Origin: Candidatus Peregrinibacteria bacterium
GTDB lineage: Bacteria; Patescibacteriota; Gracilibacteria; UM-FILTER-43-11
Direction: 5' to 3'
Assembly (NCBI GenBank): GCA_030618315.1
Contig: JAUXDO010000005.1
Coordinates: 1-23,326, forward strand
Length of the DNA: 23,326 nt
Shown: in pieces, positions 8,224 through 14,345 of the stretch
How positions within the stretch are numbered: position 1 is the stretch's first letter
Layout of the letters: each line of letters opens with the position of its first letter
Made by a program: the position numbers and the translations under genes
Notes under the pieces: model-generated
Databases searched by the model: none
What the model saw: the letters and a program-made list of their open reading frames with translations, nothing else
What the model was told of the DNA's origin: nothing

Positions 8224-11200
8224 TCATCTTTTATTTTTATGCTCTCTTCTCAGCCGTCTTCTTTTTTTAGTCGCTTTTTTCGCATCCCTCTCTATTTTCA
8301 GCAAATCTTCATAATAGGGTAATTCTTTAAGATCTGGATGCCCCTTAATGCTTAGTCTCGTACCGCTCTCAGACACCTTTCTCACCACCTCAGATACTAC
8401 TTCTTTCGCATAAGGCTGATCTTTGAATTTATCAAGGACAAAAATGATTTGTTTTGGGTATTTTTCAAGAACTTCACGAACTGCTTCTTCAAGCACTTCT
8501 TCATAATAAGGTTTATCTTTTAATTTAGGAGAAAATTCAACTATACCAACAGGTCCAAAAATACCAGGATTCACCATTGCAAAAAGAACTCTAATACCAT
8601 ATACATCACCTGAAAAATAAATACTTTTACGAATAGCCTCTTCTAAAACTTCTTCATAATAAGGTTTATCTTTAAATATGTTTTGATATGTGACAAGGGC
8701 AATAGGAAGTCTTTCCATGGTTTCAGAAATAACTTGTTCGAGCACCTCTTCATGATAAGGTTGGTCTTTGAAGTTATATGATTTTTCAAATACTTCGACT
8801 GGATCTTTTTCAACTCCAATACGAACAGCTTTTTCCAGTACTTCCGCATAATAAGTCTGATCCTTGAATTTTTTAGAATATACCATTGCATAAATTGGCT
8901 CTTTTTCACAAACAATACGAATAACTTCTTCTGCATAAAGCTGGTCTTTGAACTTATCAAAGTGTGTGATAAGAAGAGTTGGAAACTTTTCAGCGCCAAT
9001 ACGAGTAACTTTTTCTAACATTTCTTCATAATAAGGCTGGTCTTTGTATTCATCAGAGAACACAAAGGCACGGTCAGGAAATTGTACAGCAGAAATACGA
9101 ACAGCCTTTTCCAGAACTTCTGCATGATAAGGCTGATCCTTGAATTTATCAGAATATTTAAGGATAACAACTGGATATTTCTCAGCGACAGTTCGTATTA
9201 TAGATTCTGCATAAGGCTGATCCTTAAATTTATCGAAGTGAATAAGAGCATCGGTTGGTTTTTCTTTAGCTGCAACTTGGATTACAGATTCGGCATAAGG
9301 CTGATCTTTGAATTTATCAGAATATTTAATAACTAAGTCCGGTTTTTTTTCAGATATTTTATAAATTATTTCTCCTGCATAAGGTTGATCCTTGAATTTA
9401 TCGACATATTTAATAGCATCATAAGTTGGATACCTTCTAGTGGTAGTATGTACAGCTTTTTCCAGCACTTCCGCATAATAAGGTTTATCTTTGAATTTAT
9501 CAGAGTATTTAAGAGCATCAACTGGATGTTTTTTAGCAGCAGTATAGGCAGCTTTTTTCAGTATTCTCGCATAGTAAGGTTGATCTTTGAGTTTATCAGA
9601 ATATTGAAGTGTATTGCCTGGAGATATTCTAGCGGCACGAGGGGCAGATTTTCTGAGTACCCTTACATAAAAAGGCTGATCTTTAAATTTATCCGAATAT
9701 TTAATGGCATCATCTGGATAATCTTCAGAGGCAATACGGGTAGCTTCTTCCAATACTTTTGCATAATAAGGTTGATCCTTAAATTTATCCGAATACCTAA
9801 GGGCATCATCTGGATACTTTTTAGCAAGAGTAAGAATTATAGATTCAGCGTAAGGCTTATCTTTGAATCTGTCTGAATATTCAAGAGCATCATTTTTATA
9901 ACTTCTAGAGTAAGTACGGACAGCTTTCTCAAGCACCTCTTCATAATAAGGCTGATCTTTGAATTTGTCCGAAAATTTAAGGGCTAAATCTGGATTTTTT
10001 TTAGATATGGTACGAATTATAGATTCAGCATAAGGTTGATTTATGAATGTGTCCGAGTGTGCCATGGCAATCTTCGGCCTTCTGGATGCTATTTTTCTAA
10101 TTAAATCTTCCTGATATTTTATTAGATAAGTTTTTTGCACATCAGGAGAATCCGATGACATTTCATCTGATTCCTGAACGCTTTCCCAATCGATATATCC
10201 CAAAAGCCAAGCCTGCTCAGCACCAAGAAGTTCTATAAATAATGAAATTTCGCTTTCATATTTAGGATATCTTTCAATGGTACTAGATACTAAAGTTGAA
10301 AAAAATTGCTCATTATCAACCTCAACACCATACTGACTCTCTAATAACTTAGTTAATTTACTGTAAGACTTTGCCCCACTAAATGCATCCAGATCACTGT
10401 CTGCTCCAGGTTTTTTAATAAGCATTAAAGGGAAAGCTTCTGGCTTTTGAATGTTGAGCCTTTCATAAAGCTCTTTCGCCTCAGGATTTTTATCATCAGT
10501 AATTGTAACAACTTCTATTTGCTCACCAACAAACCCTGTAAGTTTTGCTAGTTGTTCAGAAAGTGTTTTACATGGACCACACCAAGTAGCGTTAACATCA
10601 ATAATTAATGTTTTTTCCGAATTCATAAAATGATCCAAATTCTCTAAACTTAATTCCGTTTTAGAACGCATATATTCTCCATACTCTTCAGTTGAAGTTT
10701 TGTGACGGTAGGTTTGCATAGCCGATACAAAAGCTTCATTTAATTCAGTCTTCCCATCATTATTTAAATCAATACCTTTTTCTAAGTTTTCAAAAAAGTA
10801 AGGAGTGAAAAAATTACAACAGGTTTCTGTATCGGATACTCCAGGGGACATTGCAACTCCTTCAAGCTTCTCATCTTCTATAATTGCATTTGGGAATGAG
10901 CCACTATAACAAGAATCAAAAACAGCGACAATACGGGATCCTCCCTCCTTGATTACTTTCGTATAACTTTGAACTTCTTCTACACCAATTGGCTCATCAA
11001 GGGCGATAGCCCCATTTTCCTCTGATTGACCATGGCCTGTACCATACACAAAAACCAAGGAATCTTTTTTTAAGGATTTTTTTAAATCCTCAAAGAGTTT
11101 ATTCAAACCATTTTTGGTACCATTATATTGGCGTATACCTTCCCCATCTTTCACAGAAGCATCTTGGGCAACAAATATTTCATCAAACTCTTGTATCTGA

Positions 11201-11595
11201 AATAGATTAATTGCCCTCTCAACATTTTTCTTATGACGCTTTTCTCGTGAGTCTCCATTTATAATTACTGCAATCTTTTTACTGATAGGATAACCCGGCA
11301 ACCATTCAATATTACTTTTTTGTGAATCAATTGCTTCATCTGAAGAAATAGAAGCATCAGTACCAGCATCGGTGCCAGCATCAGCATCAGTCACTGGATC
11401 AAAATCTGGATGAGCAACATCAATATTTGCCGCGCCACACCCAGCCCCCATCAAACAAGCACTTAAAACAACAGCACATGCAAGACGACTTTTTTTCGCA
11501 GATTGTTCTTGCTTAGTCGTTTCATCATTTTCCAGACGGTTGTGGTCTAGATCGGAGTGGCTAGAGCTTTGATGTGAGTAGTTGGAAGTAGGCAT
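8224..11595 (-). CDS. Lipoprotein: caspase-like domain + thioredoxin domain + ~19 helical repeats
   Basis: The 1123-residue protein shares its first ~53 residues with the downstream gene: polar leader, KKSR, then a hydrophobic segment with lipobox cysteine 47 or 53. A short Asp/Thr/Ala linker (67-82) leads to a caspase-like p20-type domain (about 105-300): VFVYGTGHG gives His188 and VAVFDSCYSG gives Cys229, the expected dyad. A 12-residue EF-hand-type loop follows (276-287: Asp1, Asn3, Asp5, Gly6, Glu12). A thioredoxin domain comes next (about 325-420) with NATWCGPCK, active-site Cys339/Cys342. From about 518 to 1105 there are about 19 repeats of the type KDQPYAESIIRT..KYP..ALKYSDKF, 28 or 32 residues each. 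The tail is very basic (KKRRRLRREHKNKR). The ATG lies only about 8 nt after the predicted transcription start. The stop is TGA. I know no named family with this order. Confidence 0.8.
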   Translation of the reverse strand: MPTSNYSHQSSSHSDLDHNRLENDETTKQEQSAKKSRLACAVVLSACLMGAGCGAANIDVAHPDFDPVTDADAGTDAGTDASISSDEAIDSQKSNIEWLPGYPISKKIAVIINGDSREKRHKKNVERAINLFQIQEFDEIFVAQDASVKDGEGIRQYNGTKNGLNKLFEDLKKSLKKDSLVFVYGTGHGQSEENGAIALDEPIGVEEVQSYTKVIKEGGSRIVAVFDSCYSGSFPNAIIEDEKLEGVAMSPGVSDTETCCNFFTPYFFENLEKGIDLNNDGKTELNEAFVSAMQTYRHKTSTEEYGEYMRSKTELSLENLDHFMNSEKTLIIDVNATWCGPCKTLSEQLAKLTGFVGEQIEVVTITDDKNPEAKELYERLNIQKPEAFPLMLIKKPGADSDLDAFSGAKSYSKLTKLLESQYGVEVDNEQFFSTLVSSTIERYPKYESEISLFIELLGAEQAWLLGYIDWESVQESDEMSSDSPDVQKTYLIKYQEDLIRKIASRRPKIAMAHSDTFINQPYAESIIRTISKKNPDLALKFSDKFKDQPYYEEVLEKAVRTYSRSYKNDALEYSDRFKDKPYAESIILTLAKKYPDDALRYSDKFKDQPYYAKVLEEATRIASEDYPDDAIKYSDKFKDQPFYVRVLRKSAPRAARISPGNTLQYSDKLKDQPYYARILKKAAYTAAKKHPVDALKYSDKFKDKPYYAEVLEKAVHTTTRRYPTYDAIKYVDKFKDQPYAGEIIYKISEKKPDLVIKYSDKFKDQPYAESVIQVAAKEKPTDALIHFDKFKDQPYAESIIRTVAEKYPVVILKYSDKFKDQPYHAEVLEKAVRISAVQFPDRAFVFSDEYKDQPYYEEMLEKVTRIGAEKFPTLLITHFDKFKDQLYAEEVIRIVCEKEPIYAMVYSKKFKDQTYYAEVLEKAVRIGVEKDPVEVFEKSYNFKDQPYHEEVLEQVISETMERLPIALVTYQNIFKDKPYYEEVLEEAIRKSIYFSGDVYGIRVLFAMVNPGIFGPVGIVEFSPKLKDKPYYEEVLEEAVREVLEKYPKQIIFVLDKFKDQPYAKEVVSEVVRKVSESGTRLSIKGHPDLKELPYYEDLLKIERDAKKATKKRRRLRREHKNKR
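8290..10044 (-). repeat. About 19 coding tandem repeats (84 or 96 nt)
   Basis: Within the caspase-thioredoxin gene, the minus strand encodes about 19 consecutive units starting at KDQPY or KDKPY. Units are either 28 residues (PYAE type) or 32 residues (PYYAE type), a difference of one helical turn. One unit (around residues 975-1025) is expanded by a glycine/proline-containing insertion. A Pro-Tyr at the start of helix A, a 'YP' turn before helix B and a terminal KYSDKF make a solenoid of helix pairs likely, similar in kind to HEAT/TPR/Sel1 arrays but without their consensus residues. Confidence 0.85.
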
Positions 11596-11609
11596 AAAAA
11601 TAGTAATAA

Positions 11610-11637
11610 ATTATACTACTTTTTAGAAATTTGTCAA
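11610..11637 (-). promoter_or_regulatory. Consensus sigma70-type promoter of the two-lipoprotein operon
   Basis: On the minus strand a perfect -35 TTGACA (plus coordinates 11632-11637) is separated by 16 nt from a perfect -10 TATAAT (11610-11615). The predicted start near 11603 leaves a leader of about 8 nt before the ATG at 11595, too short for a Shine-Dalgarno site, so the transcript is nearly leaderless. This is the best promoter match in the window and suggests strong expression. Confidence 0.8.
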
Positions 11638-11680
11638 TACCTAAAGTCATTTCGTATTTTTGGAAATTTAAAATTTGATA

Positions 11681-11735
11681 TTTGAAATTTTTTCGAGTTT
11701 CGTTCGCCACGGCGAATCGAGTTTCGAATTTCAAA
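11681..11735. repeat. Hairpin-forming repeat with TTTCGAGTTTCG words
   Basis: Outer arms TTTGAAATT (11681-11689) and AATTTCAAA (11727-11735) enclose inner arms TTCGCC (11703-11708) and GGCGAA (11711-11716). The word TCGAGTTTCG occurs twice in direct orientation between them. It lies in the divergent gap between the lipoprotein promoter and the + strand membrane-protein gene. Confidence 0.55.
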
Positions 11736-11784
11736 GTAATTCAGTTTGTGCTAAAGTTATCTACGTAAAATAACAAACAAAATC

Positions 11785-12708
11785 ATGAGTCTACGTCGCA
11801 TTAAACATATGTTTTTACGCCTAAGCCCCGAGGAGAAAGTAATTGGGATTGGCGGTATTTTAGTTATCATCGGTTCATTTATGCCATGGTTCTATGAAGG
11901 AAATATTGTAAGCCCAGATCAAAGCACAATTTACAATGGATTTGGAGGAGATCTTGGAATAATTGGATTTATAATATTCATTTTGGTGCTTTTGGCTATG
12001 CTGAATCTTATTGGAGAGCACCTTCACATCAAATTGCCTCAATTCGGATACTCAAAAGAGCAGGTTTTGTTCTTTTTAATGGGTCAAAGTGCATTTTTAG
12101 TACTGCTGAGTATAGCTACATACACTAAAATATCACTTGGCTACCATACTGCGGAATTACGTTTCGGTATTTATTTTGTACTGGTTGGTTCCTTTTTAGG
12201 AGCTTTTGCAGCTTTCGCACAAATTCAAAAATTAAAGAAAAAAGACGTTGAAAAATTCTTTGGGCATGAAGAGGATTCTCACGTAGAGACGAAATCCGTC
12301 GCGTCGGATATGCCTCTTGAGGAAGAGCCCGAACAGGAAGATGAACAACAGTTATTTGAAGAACCAGAACCAGTCGCAGACGCTGAGCCTGTCGAAAGCG
12401 AGCCAGAGGAGGAGGAAAAAATCACAGAAGACGAAGTTGAAGACGAAGTTGAAGAAATTATTAGAGAAAAGGTAGCTGAAGATGAAGAAGAGGAAGGCAG
12501 TCAGGGCAAATATTTCAGTCGGGAAGCAGGTATTAATGGTGAAGCAGACGCAGAAATAGATGATTTTGAAGAAAAACCCGATGTAGTGACGCAATCCGCC
12601 GCGACGGATGTGTCAACAGAAGATGGTGACGAAGAACCCGAAAAGCCAGAGGATGAAGATGACAAAAAATCCCCCGGCATATCAATGAATTTTTACGAAG
12701 ATCAGTAG
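11785..12708 (+). CDS. Four-helix membrane protein with long acidic cytoplasmic-type tail
   Basis: The 307-residue protein has four predicted membrane helices (about 18-36, 57-77, 93-113 and 127-147), then a basic stop (KLKKKDVEKFF) and an acidic, low-complexity tail of about 145 residues rich in Glu/Asp/Pro. By the positive-inside rule the tail is probably cytoplasmic. The motif GSFMPWFYEG at the end of the first helix is often seen in small bacterial membrane proteins of unknown role. The tail contains two near-identical in-frame 30-nt segments exactly 300 nt apart (see separate entries), which suggests that repeat DNA was inserted into the coding sequence. The ATG is chosen because it is the first one before helix 1. 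I see no Shine-Dalgarno site. Function not recognised. Confidence 0.75.
   Translation: MSLRRIKHMFLRLSPEEKVIGIGGILVIIGSFMPWFYEGNIVSPDQSTIYNGFGGDLGIIGFIIFILVLLAMLNLIGEHLHIKLPQFGYSKEQVLFFLMGQSAFLVLLSIATYTKISLGYHTAELRFGIYFVLVGSFLGAFAAFAQIQKLKKKDVEKFFGHEEDSHVETKSVASDMPLEEEPEQEDEQQLFEEPEPVADAEPVESEPEEEEKITEDEVEDEVEEIIREKVAEDEEEEGSQGKYFSREAGINGEADAEIDDFEEKPDVVTQSAATDVSTEDGDEEPEKPEDEDDKKSPGISMNFYEDQ
12283..12312 (+). repeat. In-frame copy 1 of a GTAG.GACG..ATCCG element
   Basis: Begins GTAGAGACGAAATCCGTCGC and continues with GTCGGATATG. It matches copy 2 at 12583 in 25 of 30 positions. ATCCG and CGGAT form a short hairpin. The opening GTAGRGACGC-like word resembles the arm of the palindrome at 15427-15454. 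Confidence 0.6.
12583..12612 (+). repeat. In-frame copy 2 of a GTAG.GACG..ATCCG element
   Basis: Begins GTAGTGACGCAATCCGCCGC and continues with GACGGATGTG. It is exactly 300 nt downstream of copy 1 and in the same reading frame (VVTQSAATDV versus VETKSVASDM in the protein). Confidence 0.6.
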
Positions 12709-12760
12709 TATTATTAAGAAATAATTTTGAATTTTGTAATTTTGAATTTTGAATAAAAAG

Positions 12761-12788
12761 TTGTCTAATCTCAAAAAATAACTAAAAT
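12761..12788 (+). promoter_or_regulatory. Candidate promoter of the zinc-ribbon gene
   Basis: TTGTCT (12761-12766) and TAAAAT (12783-12788) are 16 nt apart. The predicted start (about 12795) almost coincides with the ATG at 12798, so the mRNA would be leaderless. Just upstream, 12725-12753 is direct reduplication of AATTTTGAATTTTG-type words. Confidence 0.45.
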
Positions 12789-12797
12789 CTATATCTT

Positions 12798-13109
12798 ATG
12801 ACGGAGATAGAAGAACATACAGGGTATTCCAATAACATGCCGGGCAAACCGGGAGAAACTGATAAGGAATATGTGGATATAATCAAATCCGACGTTGAAA
12901 CAGATGCCAAATACATCAAAGATACCGGAGAACCCGCAAAAATCATTTACTACTGTAGAGACTGCGAAAAAATAATTAAACCGAAACGCATCGGCAAAAA
13001 ACTTCGCTTCACATGCGATGAATGCAAAGGGAATAATGTTGCATTCGGAAGCGAACAATCAATTGCAAATTTCTATCGCATTAAAAACATCAAAGCAGAA
13101 CAAAAATAA
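12798..13109 (+). CDS. Small zinc-ribbon protein
   Basis: The 103-residue protein has an acidic, probably disordered N-terminal half, then a four-cysteine zinc ribbon: CRDC (Cys53, Cys56) and CDEC (Cys73, Cys76), separated by 16 residues that include a basic hairpin (KPKRIGKKLRF). The ending NFYRIKNIK is also basic. Such ribbons bind Zn2+ structurally and often mediate nucleic-acid or protein contacts; here no enzyme domain accompanies it. It is soluble, with no signal peptide. Downstream by 41 nt lies the lipoprotein gene in the same direction, so the two may be co-transcribed. The partner and role are unknown. Confidence 0.8.
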   Translation: MTEIEEHTGYSNNMPGKPGETDKEYVDIIKSDVETDAKYIKDTGEPAKIIYYCRDCEKIIKPKRIGKKLRFTCDECKGNNVAFGSEQSIANFYRIKNIKAEQK

Positions 13110-13150
13110 AAACAATATACTTCGATTATCAATTTTTTAATTTTTATATC

Positions 13151-13729
13151 ATGAAAAAGCTTGTTTTTATTTTCCTTATCTTATTAGTATTAGTAATTGC
13201 TACAGGATGCAATGCGCGCAGAAATTCTGTTCATTTTGATCCTAAGGTTGACGAATTATCAGATTCAGCTGACATAGACAATAGTGAGTCAAACACTTCC
13301 GACAGTAATTCAGAAGATAACAAAGGGCCAGATTTCACAATCAATACACCAGATCTTGATGATGGAAAATTGAATACCAATATTAACTATCACCTTATTA
13401 AAGGTAGTACTCCAAAAAATACCAATACAATCACAATCAACGACTACAGGCTAACTAAGTATTACCCAGGTCAGATTGAATGGAGTTATATAGCATCAAC
13501 TACTATTGGTACACTTACCGATGGTGATAATGAATACGCTGTCCGTGCATTTGATAAAGATGGCAATGAAATCGGTTCCAAAGATTTCGCAATCACATAC
13601 GAAGTCGCAGAAATCCCCGAACTTCCATACGTAGGTTTAAATAGTTGGGTAGTATTTATATTCTCACTACTAGTTTCAAGTTTATTTTTTGGTTTTAAAA
13701 GATTACGAAAAGTATTTATAAAGAAATAA
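13151..13729 (+). CDS. Lipoprotein with Ig-like domain and LPXTG-like C-terminal sorting segment
   Basis: The 192-residue protein begins with a clear lipoprotein signal (MKKLVFIFLILLVLVIATGC, Cys20), so it is exported and lipidated. An Asn/Ser/Asp-rich linker (about 35-62) leads to a beta-rich domain (about 62-152) with the pattern 'G.TP.NTN.I.INDY...YYPG...W.YIA...G.L..GDNEY.VRAFD.DGN', typical of Ig-like domains in bacterial surface proteins. The C-terminus has LPYVG (158-162), a hydrophobic helix (about 165-181) and a basic tail (KRLRKVFIKK), which is the layout of a sortase signal with Val in place of Thr. A plain C-terminal membrane anchor is the alternative. A hairpin terminator follows 34 nt after the stop. 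No ligand can be inferred. Confidence 0.8.
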   Translation: MKKLVFIFLILLVLVIATGCNARRNSVHFDPKVDELSDSADIDNSESNTSDSNSEDNKGPDFTINTPDLDDGKLNTNINYHLIKGSTPKNTNTITINDYRLTKYYPGQIEWSYIASTTIGTLTDGDNEYAVRAFDKDGNEIGSKDFAITYEVAEIPELPYVGLNSWVVFIFSLLVSSLFFGFKRLRKVFIKK

Positions 13730-13763
13730 CAGTATTTTGTCTACCTCTAGTTTTTAGCTTAAT

Positions 13764-13796
13764 AAAAAGGTTTCGACGTATTCGGAGCCTTTTTTT
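13764..13796 (+). terminator. Rho-independent terminator after the Ig-like lipoprotein gene
   Basis: AAAAAGG TTTCGA pairs with TCGGAGCC (8 base pairs including two G-T wobbles, extended by A-T pairs) around a loop of about 5 nt, followed by TTTTTTT. It separates the surface-protein genes from the recA transcription unit. Confidence 0.8.
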
Positions 13797-13818
13797 GATG
13801 CTATTTTTGAAAAAACGA

Positions 13819-13848
13819 TTGACGTGGTGAACAACTGTTCACTATACT
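13819..13848 (+). promoter_or_regulatory. SOS-type promoter: LexA-like box GAAC-N4-GTTC between -35 and -10
   Basis: TTGACG (13819-13824) and TATACT (13843-13848) are 18 nt apart. The spacer holds the perfect palindrome GTGAACA-AC-TGTTCAC (13827-13842), whose core GAAC-AACT-GTTC fits the Gram-positive LexA/DinR (Cheo) box GAAC-N4-GTTC. A repressor bound here would block RNA polymerase directly. On checking the GTTC occurrences by eye I found no second site with N4 spacing in the window. The first gene downstream is the S23-like gene, then recA, so recA is very probably DNA-damage inducible. Confidence 0.8.
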
Positions 13849-13860
13849 TTATTCAGATTT

Positions 13861-13876
13861 AAGTTGTAAGTTGTAC
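13861..13876. repeat. AAGTTGT word repeat before the S23-like gene
   Basis: AAGTTGTAAGTTGTAC is a reduplicated word lying in the leader between the SOS promoter and the gene. It is roughly the inverse complement of the TACAACA repeat at 14298-14318, on the other side of that gene. Confidence 0.5.
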
Positions 13877-13912
13877 GATTTAAGAATTAATTAGTATTTA
13901 AGTGAATAAATT

Positions 13913-14293
13913 ATGAGAGTAGAAGATTTAAGAGTTTATCAAAAATTATTTGAATTAACATTAGAGGCTCACAAGCTGACATGGACATTCCCGAAATTCG
14001 AAACATACGAATTAGGTTCACAACTAAGACGTTCATCAAATTCAGCTCCGGCAAATTTAGCAGAAGGATTTGGCAATAAGCATACGAATATATATTTAGA
14101 AAGTATTAGTCGATCACAAGGTGAAATTAGAGAAACAAAACATCATTTAAAAATTGCACAGAGAAAGAATTACCTGACCTATGAACAACTAAACAAATTA
14201 ATTCTAGAATACGAAATATCCTCTAAAATGCTATATAAATTAGAAGAATCACTTAAGGAGACAGGCGTGAAAAACAAGCAACCTAAAACATAA
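13913..14293 (+). CDS. Four-helix-bundle (S23 / 23S intervening-sequence type) protein
   Basis: The 126-residue protein matches the four-helix-bundle family first found in intervening sequences of 23S rRNA genes. Visible hallmarks are the opening 'DLRVYQKLFELTLE', the 'YELGSQLRRSSNSAPANLAEGFG' turn between helices 1 and 2, 'SRSQGEIRETKHHLKIAQ' in helix 3, and a final helix. Family members form pentamers, and the related Avd protein binds RNA in diversity-generating retroelements; the function of stand-alone copies is unknown. There is no reverse transcriptase or rRNA gene here. It lies directly behind the SOS-type promoter and 52 nt before recA, so it is expected to be induced with recA. Inverted word repeats flank it, so it may be an inserted cassette. 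The ATG lies 64 nt after the -10 and has no Shine-Dalgarno site. Confidence 0.85.
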   Translation: MRVEDLRVYQKLFELTLEAHKLTWTFPKFETYELGSQLRRSSNSAPANLAEGFGNKHTNIYLESISRSQGEIRETKHHLKIAQRKNYLTYEQLNKLILEYEISSKMLYKLEESLKETGVKNKQPKT

Positions 14294-14297
14294 ATCC

Positions 14298-14318
14298 TAC
14301 AACATACAACATACAACA
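14298..14318. repeat. TACAACA word repeat after the S23-like gene
   Basis: The word TACAACA is reduplicated three times immediately after the stop codon of the S23-like gene and before recA. Its reverse complement (GTTGTATGTTGTA) resembles the AAGTTGTAAGTTGTAC repeat at 13861. Confidence 0.55.
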
Positions 14319-14345
14319 TTTTTTAATTTTTAATTTAATAAGAAA

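Noticed and set aside
9082..9876. Two + strand open frames opposite the repeats
   Set aside because: They mirror the coding repeats in a Phe/Ile-rich antisense frame with no recognisable motif.
8290..10044. Regular 84/96-nt periodicity like a CRISPR array
   Set aside because: It is coding repetition on the minus strand; units are adjacent with no unique spacers and keep one frame across 19 repeats.
13913..14293. Diversity-generating retroelement (Avd-type accessory gene)
   Set aside because: No reverse transcriptase, template repeat or variable repeat was seen nearby; the protein fits the stand-alone S23 type.
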